Below are positions 46,060 to 57,276 of a stretch of 64,000 nucleotides of DNA, piece after piece (the first letter of the stretch is position 1; each line of letters begins with the position of its first letter). This stretch comes from Thereva unica. Taxonomy: Eukaryota > Arthropoda > Insecta > Diptera > Therevidae. A program made the translations under genes and the position numbers. The stretch lies in NCBI GenBank assembly GCA_949987705.1, contig OX465282.1, positions 5,878,501 through 5,942,500 on the forward strand, in the 5' to 3' direction. The notes beneath the pieces are model-generated. The model searched no databases, was not told the DNA's origin, and saw only the letters and a program-made list of their open reading frames with translations.

Positions 46060-46280
46060 GCTATGAATCCGAGGCTTGGACATAACTAAGCAAGCAGAAC
46101 ATAAGCTCAAAACCTCCGAGACACAAACCCTGTTTCTGTAAAGGTTATATAAATTGAAAGGCATATTTTAGAAAGAACAAAGAGCTTAAAAAAATATATG
46201 ACAAAATAAATATAGCTAGACATATTAAATTGGAAAGATTACGATAGCTCGGCCATGTAGAAAGAAGTGACGTCAACGGT
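46060..46280 (+). pseudogene. LINE RT C-terminal fragment (family A-like)
   Basis: Broken plus-strand codons read YESEAWT, then AEHKLKTSETQTLF in another frame, a gap, and KIYDKINIARHIKLERLR, stop, LGHVERS. This is the normal order at the C-terminal end of LINE proteins such as family A (YGSETWTMT...RYNNELYEI...). Divergence is high and no boundaries are visible. A 194-codon frame on the opposite strand across this region is therefore likely an artefact. Confidence 0.6.
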
Positions 46281-46694
46281 TGTGGACTCCAGTGTGCATG
46301 TGATCTTTGTTGTGAGCTTTTGGGATTTTGCTGTGCTTTGCTGGAGTTGAACTTCGCTGTATCTCGGATGAGCTTTCGCGCCGAATGAGCTCTCGCATTA
46401 GGGATTGAATCTGTCTCTTCCTCCTCTACAATTGTCTGTCTGATATACCTGGTGTGTATATGACGATCAAACACCACGAAGTTCCCAAAAGCTGACACTC
46501 CATAGCTGACATCCACACCAGAGTCCACATCCGATGACGTCACTGCGCTAACAGTGCAGCCAGGTATCCTACTTGGTAGTCTAGATTTTCGATAGTAGAC
46601 TATTAAGAAAAAGAAATGCAGGTAGCGTTCTAGAAGATAAACGAAAACTTCACATGAAAAACTAGTGAAGTAGAAGGTGTGGGGGAGGAGGGCG

Positions 46695-46800
46695 TTGATA
46701 TCATAGGGGTTAAAGCCGCTGATTATCATCTTAGGGGCCCGTGGTTCGATTCCTGCGCCTTATTCCCCCTTTTTTCCACTTCTTTCACCTAGATAATATT
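46695..46800 (+). mobile_element. tRNA-derived SINE copy (family T, copy 5)
   Basis: ATAGGGGTTAAAGCCGCTG is followed by GCCCGTGGTTCGATTCCTG, an excellent B box, at the expected distance. It then runs into a C/T-rich stretch. Confidence 0.6.
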
Positions 46801-46927
46801 CTTTCTCTCTTGTATATTCACTCTTTCCAGCAATAGATACACTCCATACAATAAGCAAGAAAGCAATCTTCGGGGGTGCGGATGAGTTTATCTTTTTGAC
46901 TCATTTTTTAATTTCTACTTAATAGTA

Positions 46928-48409
46928 CAGTCAAATTAAGCCGAAAAAAGCGAAATAGCGGAAATGGTCGGGTACAGGCTGAAAATTGGCACAGAGCTTC
47001 CTTTTAGGGTTCTTAATAAGGGGTTATAAAGTCTACCGATTTTCTACCCCGGGAACCTTCCTTTTTAGGGGGTTTTAGGGTCAAAATATCTGTTTTTTGC
47101 AAATGCATCTGAAACCGTAAGTCCTATCATAAAAAAATGTTCACAAAGTTTGTAGCTCATACGATTTTCTACAAAAAATGTTATAATACATTTTCCCGTA
47201 CGTATTGCCATTCATGAGATATCACCGTTTTAAAGATTTAAAATATTCATATGAACTCATTCACGACTTGTATAGGTTTTCCGACGTTCAAGTTGGACTA
47301 CTTTTCTAATTTTTTCAGGGGTCATTCCTGGATGTATTTGGAGGAAAAATGTGTTCTAGATAGGGGGCTAACCACTAAGATACAGGGTGTTCACGAAAAA
47401 ACAATGTCTTTTTTTGTCATTTATTTAGAGTTGAATAACTCCTAGACCAATTATCGTAAACCAATATACTTAGACTCATCTTTTAGGTCAAAGTGTATTC
47501 TTTTATTTGATATAAAGATCAGGAACTTGAGTGGCTCCGTTTAGAAGATATGTAGGTTCAAAGCATGAGCGAAATGTTTAAAAGCCTAATTATTCAATTT
47601 AAAGTATATTTTCTGTTTTTTTTTTACCAAATGGTCCAAATTGGAACAATAATACAAAATTACATCTAAATTATGTCAGATAGTATTATTGTTCCAATTT
47701 GGACCATTTGGTAAAACAAAAACAGAAAATATACTTTAAATTGAATAAAAAATATCATTAGGCTTTTAAACATTTCGCTCATGCTTTGAACCTACATATC
47801 TTCTAAACGGAGCAACTCATGTTCCTGATCTTTATATCAAATAAAAGAATACACTTTGACCTAAAAGATGAGTCTAAGTATATTGGTTTACGATAATTGG
47901 TCTAGGAGTTATTCAACTCTAAATAAATGACAAAAAAAGACATTGTTTTTTCGTGAACACCCTGTATCTTAGTGGTTAGCCCCCTATCTAGAACAAATTT
48001 TTCCTCCAAATACATCCAGGAATGACCCCTGAAAAAATTAGAAAAGTAGTCCAACTTGAACGTCGGAAAACCTATACAAGTCGTGAATGAGTTCATATGA
48101 ATATTTTAAATCTTTAAAACGGTGATATCTCATGAATGGCAATACGTACGGGAAAATGTATAATAACATTTTTTGTAGAAAATCGTATGAGCTACAAACT
48201 TTGTGAACATTTTTTTATGATAGGACTTACGGTTTTAGATGCATTTGCAAAAAACAGAAATTTTGACCCTAAAACCCCCTAGAAAGAAAGGTTCCCGGGG
48301 TAGAAAATCGGTAGACTTTATAACCCCTTATTAAGAACCCTAAAAGGAAGCTCCGTGCCAATTTTCAGCCTGTACCCAATCATTTCCGCTATTTTTACTA
48401 TTTTTACTG
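46928..48409. repeat. 1.48-kb near-perfect palindrome
   Basis: The left arm (46928-47655) and right arm (47683-48409) are reverse complements over their whole length of about 727 bp, separated by 27 bp. Pieces such as GGTACAGGCTGAAAATTGGC, TTCTACCCCGGGAACCTT and ACCAAATGGTCCAAATTGGA occur on one arm and as complements on the other. A 64-codon frame at 47251-47445 (+) has a twin at 47902-48096 (-) with a single residue change, C to F. The outer ends are CAGTCAAATTAAG at the left and TTTTTACTG at the right, each next to TA, which could be a Tc/mariner-type TA target. However, the symmetry runs on for four more bases (ATAG/CTAT), so the ends are uncertain. The small frame has no recognisable motif. 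Confidence 0.9.
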
Positions 48410-48454
48410 TACTATAAATTTTATTGCGTCTTTTTTATTATACATCTCATCGCC

Positions 48455-48515
48455 ATCTGAACCTTCTGTATTTCAACATTGAATATCTCTGACATCATAT
48501 AGCCGATTTTGTAGT
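48455..48515. repeat. interspersed repeat R-C, copy 2
   Basis: ACCTTCTGTATTTCAACATT, GAATATCTCTGACATCAT and AGCCGATTTT match the copy at 41840 in the same order. It lies just outside the palindrome. Confidence 0.55.
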
Positions 48516-48751
48516 TGAAGAAATGAATTCATTCTTATCTAGCTTTCAGAGGAATATCAACTTTGTTGGAAAAACGATCGCGAGATTCTGCCCCTGGAAT
48601 ATCAGTCATTTTATGGTGACCCCCATCCATAAAATAAAATACCACATTTTATTGTCTTCAGAACCAAAGGTCTGTGCCCAATTTGAGCATCATCAGATAT
48701 CGAGAAGTAGCCGAAAAATCGATCGTAATGATGAATACTGTAACTTGTACA

Positions 48752-49450
48752 CAGGGGCGGCGCTTTCATAGGTGCAAATAGTACATTTGCACCGGGCGCA
48801 ACTGGACTAGAACGCATTTTCAGAAAGTATACGATTTTTTCTTCGTTTAACCAAATCCTATCAACAACCGGCCGCTTTGCAAACTTAGTAAATATACCCA
48901 GTATACACCATGATATATTAATTTTCACCATATTGGCTTTTGCGCAAACAATAAAAAATCCCAATGAAGAGCTGATGGGGCGCAAAATGGAATAGTGCAC
49001 AGGGCGCAAGGCAACCAAGCGCAGTCCTTGCTTGTACATCACCTGTGCTTCGACAGGCAAAGCTCCTATTTCTATTAATAGAACTACAGTACTGTACATA
49101 CTGCCTTATAAATATCTTTGCCAACACTACTTCCATTTAGTACTGAAGTAACAGATAAATATAGAGCACTATTTAAATATGTGAAAGTGTTAATCATTGA
49201 TGAAATAATAATAATCGGGCTTACTTAGTCAACTCACGATTAAACCAGATTGTAGAAGATTTCAATTTCAATTTTGGTGTTACAGATGCTGTTTTGAATG
49301 GAGATCTGCGGCAGCTGCTACCCGTTCGAGCTATTTCAATTTCCAAGCAGTAGAAGCAGACAATTTTCTTGGGCCTATTTTGCGGCGCCGACTCAAATTT
49401 TATGAGCTGGATCAAGCTGACAGTTCTCCTTAATATTGACCAAAAGTCGT
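48752..49450. other. possible hAT-related end or remnant
   Basis: ACACAGGGGCGGCGCTTTC at 48750 and GTACATTTGCACCGGGCGCA after it have the CAGGGGCGG style of many hAT terminal repeats, and GGGCGCAA recurs near 49000. I cannot find a matching right end, and the frames on the minus strand (49221-49415, 48611-49099) have no convincing motif. Confidence 0.25.
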
Positions 49451-49499
49451 CGTTTTATATATTACAATTATACAAAACTCCAATGTTTTATTTTTAAGT

Positions 49500-49964
49500 G
49501 GAACTTGGTTACTCAATGAAGTGTTAGTCAGAATACCAAAGTTCCATTGTATAATTCAATATAAGCGATCAAACGTTCGAGATGGAGGGGTTACCATATA
49601 TCAAAATGCTCCCGACACTACTAACATTATTACTTCGAGTATCGAAATGACTGTGAAACAGTCTGAATTTACAAGTTGTGATTACTCCAAATCAGAAATC
49701 GATTTATTGAAACAGTCAAAATATTATGGCCATATACAAAATACAGAAAAATTTCTTGGCAGAGGTAAAGATTCGGGTCTACTTATTAACTTTCTCCAAG
49801 AGCATGTAAATCTACCCATGAATAATGATCGATTGGTTTCAAAAACACGATACGGCACCACTATTGATGCTGTATTTGCCCGATACGATAATGTCATCAG
49901 TATGAAACTATTCGTATCATATTGCAGCTGCCATAACCCGCTCAATTCAATTCAATTCAATTGA
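49500..49964 (+). pseudogene. LINE endonuclease fragment
   Basis: An open frame of about 147 codons (from 49521) with an earlier start at about 49497 reads GTWLLNEVLVRIPKFHC, YKRSNVRDGGVTIYQN, then, after a compressed middle, LLINFLQEHVNLPMNN and KTRYGTTIDAVFARYDNV. The first two blocks are the ETWL and RGGGVAIY-type strands of apurinic-type LINE endonucleases; the last is the TTIDAVF block near the SDH end in some LINE families. The GDFN block is missing, so an internal in-frame deletion has occurred. It ends in an (AATTC)n run at 49945-49963. Confidence 0.65.
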
Positions 49965-50059
49965 GAAGAAGAACCTAGGGGAGTGGACATAATTTAGAAG
50001 TGACGTTTATTAGGTCGATGAACCCACAGGCTCATAACAAACAAGGAGGGATGGGTCAC

Positions 50060-50451
50060 GAGAGAGTTACGACCTCGCACTGCTTTTGAATGGACATGTG
50101 TATGTTCCAGGGCATACCTTCATCGGTTCAGACAAGAAGACTCGCCGCTGTTCCCGGTTTTCCTAAATGTGATATAGGACACAGACCATGTCCTTTTAGA
50201 ATGGCCGAGATTAGTCCAGCAAATTGCTGCGCTTCAACTCGCAGGTCAGGCACGGCTAAGAACAGAGAACGTCATAGACTATATAGTAAAATCGGGTGAT
50301 GTATGGAACAAAGTGCAGAAGATGCTAATTACCCTCTATCAGAAGCTAAGGCGGAAAGAAACCAAAAGGAAGAGAGTAAAGGCTGTATCAGAACCTAATT
50401 TTCGAACAGCGGCAGTAGCAGCCCTTAGCAGCAGCAGCAAATTTTTTTAGT
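50060..50451 (+). pseudogene. R1/I-like LINE C-terminal fragment
   Basis: A plus-strand frame reads CVCSRAYLHRFRQEDSPLF, a shifted DTDHVLLEWPRLVQQIAALQ, and TENVIDYIVKSGDVWNKVQK, then RKETKRKR. It has the layout of the C-terminal region of R1/I-type LINEs (G-H..F..Y, C..C, EHVL..CPR), with the zinc-binding cysteines mostly lost. It ends in (GCA)n-like sequence and is followed directly by the target site of LINE copy 2. Confidence 0.55.
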
Positions 50452-50463
50452 AGCAGGAGTAAT

Positions 50464-51452
50464 CGGAAGCGGAGATGCTATCGAACAGAATGCCCTTTAA
50501 CATTTCAAAATTTAAGCAACCTTCTGTGTACATACAGGATAGGACTTTTCCTAAAGTATTGCCGGGCGGACTAGTACGGTACACGGATGGCTCTAAAACT
50601 GAGACAGGTGTAGGCGCCGGAATCTGGAGTGAAAGCCCCAGATTTAGCAGGGTGATAAGCCTAGGCACTCTAGCAACTGTCTTTCAAGCAAAGGTGTACG
50701 CTATTCTGGCATGTACTCATGAGAACTTAAGAAGGGCCTACCAAAATAAACGGATTTTTATCTTCTCTGATAGCCAAGCGGTAATTAGAGCGATAAGGTC
50801 CAGTAGGACCAAGTCGAAATTAGTTTGGGACTACCAACGTGCTCTTCTCAATCAAATTACCCTTGTCTGGGTCCCGGGTCACTGGGGCTTCAAAGGCAAC
50901 GAAAGTGCGAATGCCCTGGCTAAACAGGGCTCGGATATTGCATTCATTGGTCCAGAGCCGGCTATTGGGTCACCTTCCAGCTTGCTGCAAAGGGCCCTGG
51001 CCGTTCGGACTTTGATGACACATACTGAACGCTGGAGGTCCGCGCCTGGACTGAGCAACTCTAAGCGGTTCCTTCCTGTGCCGTCCCCTAAGACGGCCAA
51101 GGAATTGTTATGGCGCAGCAGGAGTGATGTCAGGACACTTGTTGGCTTGATTACCGGACACTGTGCACTAAATTACCACTTATGGAGAATAGGAAGGGCG
51201 GAGGACCCTACATGTAGGCTTTTTTTGGAAGAGGATGAGTCTGCCCTAAACATTTTCTGTGAGTGCCCCGCAATAGCGAGGAGCAGGGTCTCTTTGTTCG
51301 AGGAGTCCCTACTCGAACACTCAAGTCTAAGCGACAAACCACTAGGCAGACTGCTGAACTTGTTCAAGCGGTCTGGCCTATGAGGTGTAGGGGCTGTAGC
51401 CAAATCAATGGCCGCAGTACCTTTGGACCTAATACCTCACACAAGAAAAAAA
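50464..51452 (+). pseudogene. LOA/I-like LINE, copy 2: RNase H and C-terminal region
   Basis: A 989-bp 5'-truncated insert with a perfect 12-bp duplication, AGCAGGAGTAAT, at 50452-50463 and 51453-51464, and an A8 tail. An uninterrupted frame of 302 codons (50475-51383) starts just before RNase H: RYTDGSKTETGVGAG, FQAKVYAILACTHENL, FIFSDSQAVIRAI, then TLVWVPGHWGFKGNESANAL and LITGHCALNYHLWRIGR, EDPTCRLFLEEDESALNIF, CECPAIARSR. It is very close to copy 1 (19022-21430). The glutamate expected after FQA is K, and the last aspartate (GNE.AD) is N, so the RNase H is probably inactive. With no reverse transcriptase it could not move itself. The methionine at 50475 is chance, since the real protein starts far upstream. 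Confidence 0.92.
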
Positions 51453-51464
51453 AGCAGGAGTAAT

Positions 51465-52455
51465 AAATTTCTGAGCTTGTCTCTTTCCCGGTAAGTAAGT
51501 CGAGTTGTAAAACAAGCCGTTCTCCTTCGTTTGACCAATGAATGTTTTACCGAAACCCTCAGAATCGAGAAACGGAAAACAAGGTCTGCTTGCTCATTTC
51601 CGTCGAATCCTTCATCCTCAAGTATCCATTTCAATACAACTCTGTTATAATGAAATTAATAGACAGTTGTGCAATTTGTGTTTCTCCTTGTACATTAGCT
51701 GGACAGAAATCTTTATGCTCTCCTAATTTCGGTTGAAAAACTAAAGGAGATTTTCCTAAAGCTACTGCTACTCGATATTTGGGTCCATAAGACAAAGCTC
51801 ATTTGCTCCTCAATTCCATTTTCGAGTCCGGTAGTCAGCCTGCATAGCCACGGGTATTCTGTGCTTCATCAGTGTTCGTAATCTCACTTTGTTATTCGTT
51901 TGTGGAACACGCTTATTTGCGCCTTTGTTCTTACCTTGGAAGACGATAGCATGGCTATCGAATGAGAGCAATATCCACACATCGCCAAATTTTTGTGTCA
52001 TCATATCGATCTGCTTTCGTGCCAATTCAGCTGGCAGACCTTTATTTGCCAGAAAAAGTTCGTCTACCATCCTCAATCTCCATACTCGCACCCGAATTAT
52101 TAAAACTAATTTTGATCAAATTGCAAATGCATCCAACGCAATTCACCTAATATAATAATAACAATAAAGCGTACAATGTCCCAACTAAAAGAAATTACAA
52201 AATGTCCTTGGGACTAATTTTTTTTTCTATATAAAAATTTCTTACAAAACCCATTTTTATTTTCACATCAAAAAATATATTCCAAGTCTTACAAAACTAT
52301 CGAAGAACCGAAATTTGCATCTGAATTAAATCAAAAATATTTAAAAAAATATTTATATGTATTTCAGATTAGCCATAAAAAAACAATTCACCATAATCGA
52401 ATAGATATATAATTTCAGTCATTTTTAGCTTTTTCAAAAAAAAAAAGCTTATACA
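51465..52455. other. intergenic, no recognised family
   Basis: A minus-strand frame of 93 codons (51810-52091) with ELFLANKGLPAELARKQID and KFGDVWILLSF looks protein-like, but I do not recognise it. Overlapping plus-strand frames weaken the case. Confidence 0.35.
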
Positions 52456-52460
52456 GAGGC

Positions 52461-52520
52461 TCTGTCCGTCTGTCCGTCTGTCCGTCTGTCCGTCTGTCCG
52501 TCTGTCCGTCTGTCCGTCTG
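52461..52520. repeat. (TCTGTCCG)n microsatellite
   Basis: Seven and a half perfect 8-bp units. Confidence 0.97.
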
Positions 52521-52628
52521 AAGCCTACTTTCATCTCTGAAAGTACTGCAGATACAGACTTGGGAAATATCTCAAAATGTAGCTCTTGGTCAAAAGACCA
52601 AAAACTGAGAAAATGGTCTGGAAATTTC

Positions 52629-53541
52629 AACCAGAAGTATATTTAACAACAAAAGTATATTTAACAACAAAAAAGAGATTTCTAATAAAGTTCATTTATC
52701 GGTAGCCTAGAGGTAAGGGTCTTGGGTCCTATCCCAGGCGAACCAAGTTCAATCCCCGACCGCAAAATGGTGAAATAAATTTTTTTTTTTACTTGGGTGT
52801 AACATGTTTTAATTCTATTTCTCACTAAATTATATTATTTAATAATGATACTCAGGAGAACATAAACATTTATTTAATTAAAAGTGCAAAAAAATCATTT
52901 TCTTGAGTTTTTATGGCTCTTCGGCGGCTTTATAAATCATTAAGAAATTTCGCGGAAATAATATAAAGTATTTATTTGTTTATATGCATATTTTATATGC
53001 TGTTCATTTTATTATAGTTTATAGTTATGTAGGTGGTGCTGTAGACCAAAACAAAAATTCAATTTTATCGAACTTCGCTGTGGATTTGTCACAATCAACC
53101 AGAAGTATATTTACACAACAAAAAAGAGATTTCTAATAAAGTATCGGTAGCCTAGAGGTAAGGCGCTGGAGTCCTATCCCAGTCGAACCAAGTTCGATCC
53201 CCGACCGCAAAATGGTGAAATAAAAAATTTTTTTTTACTTCGGTGTAACATGTTTTAATTCTATTTCTCACTAAAAATTATATTATTTAATAATGATACT
53301 CAGGAGAACATAAACATTTATTTAATTAGAAGTGCAAAAAAATCATTTTCTTGAGGTTTTATGGCTCTTCGGCGGCTTTATAAATCATTAAGAAATTTCG
53401 CGGAAATAATATAAAGTGTTTATTTGTTTATATGCATATTTTATATGCTGTTCATTTTATTATAGTTTTTAGTCATGTAGGTGGTGCTGTAGACCAAAAC
53501 AAAAATTTAATTTTATCGAACTTCGCTGTGGATTTGTCACA
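52629..53541. repeat. tandem duplication with tRNA-like segments
   Basis: Two copies of about 465 and 445 bp (52629-53095 and 53096-53541) are nearly identical. Shared words include AGAGATTTCTAATAAAGT, TCGGTAGCCTAGAGGTAAGG, AAAATGGTGAAATAAA and GGTGGTGCTGTAGACCAAAA. Each has a tRNA-like section (52699-52765 and 53143-53209) with an A box and AGTTCGATCCCCGACCGCA, but the arms do not pair well enough for a tRNA gene. Each also has a T run after it. A SINE-like unit duplicated in tandem is the simplest reading. Confidence 0.85.
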
Positions 53542-53806
53542 AAAAATATGTATGATTTAAACGAAACATTTGGTAGGTTTAAAACGAAAAGTAGATATCT
53601 AATTTTTACCAGGGCATATAAACGCTTACTGAAATGAATGAAAATTTATAAATTTCACGAACGATGTATTTAAGACCGTCCTTATAGTCCATGAATATAA
53701 GATTTGCCCCATATCTAAAAAATTTTGCAGCCCTTTGTTTAAAAGCATATTTTTAAGTTTTTATTAACTAAATTTGTATGTATCTCTTCAGAATAACAAA
53801 ACAAAA

Positions 53807-55458
53807 GTGGGATGTTGTGCCTAGAGACTAGCCACTAATTACGGTTTTTCGTGGTATTCTTTCTATTGAATAACACTTCAGTCTGGATGACAATATATTA
53901 AGTGAAGATTGTGAAGAATTGCGAAAATATTCAAACAAATAACTCGAAAAACTAACGCATCTTTCATGGAGATGCTGCTGAAAGAATAATTATACAATAA
54001 TTGCCCGCCAAGAATTTGAGAGAATTGATATATTTTAATTGCACCCCATCTATGACAAAGAATAATGAACACCATCTATGGCAATATTACATTACTCTTC
54101 GTTTTACCTATGATTATCAATTTCCATAAAATATACAAAATACATTTCATAAATAATAGAAAAACTGTTGTCATAAATCAGTTGTTTACTTCCTTCTAAA
54201 GTTTATACATATCTTGCATTGGAATGTACCTTTTTATGAAAGCATGAATAAATAGGTTTATTGCCACATTACTACAAGTTAGTGTTTGGAGTAATGGGAA
54301 GGCGCTGGATCGGGGTGCGAAAGGACCAGGTTCGATTCTTATGAATTTTTTAAGTACTTTTTTTTAGCTTTTTTAGTTATGATGATTTATTGTAGTATAA
54401 TAAACTAAGCCTGCGTTGATGATAAAATCTCAAAGCGGCGACTAATTAAAACCTTTGGGACATATTCAATTGTGAGCTATAACTCAATCTATAATAAGCT
54501 AAATAAGCCAAATCCGTTTTTAACTAAAACTTTTATTTCACGTTGCATTGATTTAATTATTGTCATAATGCTGTATCCTAGTTTGGCCATGGAGATTCAT
54601 AAGTATTACACTGACCAACGCTATATATAATTAATCTTGCAAAGTTTTTGTTAAAGGCTTATGTAGGTTATAAGTTGTGAGACTTTGCGTAATCTAAAAC
54701 TTAACAAAGTATTTAACAAACACTACCAAAATCATCATAACTTAAAAAAAAAAAAAATAGTACGCGGCCATCACCAGTATCGAACCCGGGTCCTGTCGCA
54801 CCCCGAGCTAGCACCAACCCATTACTCCAAACTCTAACTCGTAGGAATGTGGCAATAAACCTATTTATTCATGCTTTCATAAAAAGGTACATTCCAATGC
54901 AAGATATGTATAAACTTTAGAAGGAAGTAAACAACTGATTTATGACAACAGTTTTTCTATTATTTATGAAATGTATTTTGTATATTTTATGGAAATTGAT
55001 AATCATAGGTAAAACGAAGAGTAATGTAATATTGCCATAGATGGTGTTTACTATTCTTTGTCATAGATGGGGTGCAATTAAAATATATCAATTCTTTCAT
55101 ATTTTTGGCGGGTAATTATTGGTGTTGGTCTCTTGCGAAGTGGGGGTACTTGTGTGCGTGCACGTGCATATATGCTATGGATAAACAGGTGCCTGTGTTT
55201 TTCATTAGATTTTCTACATTTAAAGAAAAGTGAAGTGCGTGCATGATAATATTTTCTTTAAAAATAAAAAATAAAGTTAAATTGAAGTGTAAATAAATAC
55301 AAAAGGCGCGGTAAGCTGAATTTTTAACAATAATGTATGTTTAAGTAAAATAATACACCTAATTCTGCTGTGCAAAGTGATTTTAGATTTGCCTCGAATC
55401 CATAGAAAAATTTTTAGATTCGTTTTACATAATTATATAGTGTTTACATGTGTGATGT

Positions 55459-55491
<33 letters not shown>

Positions 55492-56015
55492 CAATTTGAC
55501 ACTTTCGATTTATTGGCCTCGATTCCCAGATCCAGTGGGTCGGAAGTGAGTGCGGATTTGAGACTTTGCGATTCTCAAATCTGCAACCGCGAATCTCTCT
55601 TTGACATTTTCCGTGCTTTAAAAGTGTGATCCGCAACAAATTTTCTGAGGATTTGAAACCACAAATGCGCCTAAGATAATCCGACATCGGGTATTTCATT
55701 AGCGTGTGAGTCTTTACTCCGAATTTTTGATTTAATTAAATCCGCGACTGCGAATTTGAGAATCGCAAAGTGTCAAATCCGCACTCACTTCCGCGCCGTC
55801 GGATCTGGGAATCGAGGCCATATTATTTTGTTTTTCCATAATTTTTGAGTAATTGTTTTGGGCAGTGGCCTCGATTCCCAGATCCGGCGGGTCGGAAGTG
55901 AGTGCGGATCAATCTCCACTTAATATATTGTCATCCAATCTGAGGTGTTATTCAACAGAAAGAATACCATGAAAAAGCGTAATTAGTGGCTAGTCTCTAG
56001 GCACAACATCCCACT
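53807..56015. repeat. 2.2-kb inverted repeat with tRNA-like parts
   Basis: The left arm runs from AGTGGGATGTTGTGCC (53807) to about 54395. The right arm is its complement in two pieces, 54720-55122 and 55905-56015, ending GGCACAACATCCCACT. Inside both arms is a tRNA-like segment, GGAGTAATGGGAAGGCGC...CCAGGTTCGATTC at 54290-54345 and its complement at 54775-54840. The right arm is split by about 780 bp of other sequence that includes the MITE at 55515. The loop is 54396-54719. No coding capacity is seen. Confidence 0.8.
55515..55820. mobile_element. 306-bp MITE with TGGCCTCGATTCCC ends
   Basis: The left end TGGCCTCGATTCCCAGATCC and the right end GGATCTGGGAATCGAGGCCA are perfect complements, and the arms go on through GGAAGTGAGTGCGGAT and GAGACTTTGCGATTCTCAAA. 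TAT lies outside both ends. A partial copy of one end (TGGCCTCGATTCCCAGATCC again, with GTGCGGAT) is at 55866-55908. A T32 run lies just to the left (55460-55491). Confidence 0.85.
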
Positions 56016-56019
56016 AGTT

Positions 56020-57185
56020 TTCTCCAGTCCAGTCAAGATAAGCCAGATTGTGCCGCCCACAAAGCACACTTTATAAATCTCAGGTATCGGACCTGGGGAT
56101 ACCTGGTTAACATAACGCTTCTTTGTGTAACCTTGAGACGATATCCTCATACCAACAGTATTTATAGCTTTATTTGAAGAAATTGATGAAAATGTTAAAT
56201 TTAGATTAAGATTAAGAGAACAGTACCTGTGCAACAAAAGGTGATTGATCACCTGCCATTATGGATTGGCTAAAATGTAAGCCGTGAGGGTTTCTTCGAA
56301 TTTTTTTAAAATTACCGGATTTTTTTTCTTGTTTTGAATTTTTTTTTTGATTTTATTTAAAATTGATTAAAGCTAGTTTTTACGTCGCGACTACGCCCTC
56401 CCTGTGCTTCGTGCTACCTGGTTCCATCATTCAAATTTTATTCGAAGATTGAAGATCGTATATTTTTTTTGTTTTGTTACTTATCCACCAAAAAATGACT
56501 CTGATCTGATTTCTGTTGCTATATCCATCATAAAATCGAAATAATTTTTTTCCAGTGTTTTGTGGTGGCATAGAAAACAATCAAACAAAAGGTGACAAAG
56601 TTATGTTCACCCAAAAAAAAATTAACATTTTGATTGATATCAATAAAAATGTTTTTTTAGTTATTTATATATTAAGATGGGCTCTTTTATCTTTGCGTAT
56701 GATACCATTTTCATTGGGCTCGAGATATCCGATAAATATAATCGCGCGGGCTTTTTGTGTGGTGTTATCCTCTTGGCCGCCGATTAGCAAAATCTGTTAA
56801 AATTCATGTTTCCACAGGTTGATGAATTTTTTTTACAAGCTGTTGTTGTTGTGCTCATCACCATCATTATCATCGTGGTCATAACTATGCCATAGAGAAA
56901 AAACTACTTACAAGGTTACTTGTTGTTATAATGCGGATTAATTCGGACACCTTGTGATAAATGAAGATTTTTTGAATCAGATGGTTTCAGAAGACTATTA
57001 TTGGCAAATAAACTTTCTTGACCTCCTCCCAAACGTCCCAAAAATGCCATTGATTCGGAAGATGAAAGATATTGGGTATTGTGAAATGTTCTTTGGTTGT
57101 TTTTTGTTAAATGGAGGATTTTTAAAAAGTGTGAAACTGATGGACACTTTTGGTTTTTAATAGTGAAGATATATAGTATAAACCT
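56020..57185. other. intergenic, no recognisable gene
   Basis: AT-rich. A few 67-89-codon frames are present with no resemblance to known families. Confidence 0.4.
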
Positions 57186-57187
57186 AT

Positions 57188-57275
57188 AGAGTAGAGTTGA
57201 GCCGGACTTACAAGAGGCAGTTCATTTGTCCCGTACATGATTGAAAATTGTACTGAGGCCTCAACTTTTTGAAAT
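57188..57275. repeat. interspersed repeat R-B, copy 2
   Basis: GCCGGACTTACAAGAGGCAG, CATTTGTCCC and AAATTGTACTGAGGCC match the copy at 22890 in the same order. Confidence 0.55.
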
Positions 57276-57276
57276 T

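Noticed and set aside
46145..46729. 194-codon minus-strand frame as a host gene
   Set aside because: It overlaps, on the other strand, a LINE C-terminal fragment and a tRNA-like SINE, and its ends are low-complexity hydrophobic runs.
52699..52765. Functional tRNA gene
   Set aside because: A and B boxes are present but the arms do not pair as in a tRNA, and the segment occurs twice within a repeated unit.
55433..55699. 88-codon minus frame ending in poly-lysine
   Set aside because: It crosses the T32 run and one arm of a MITE.
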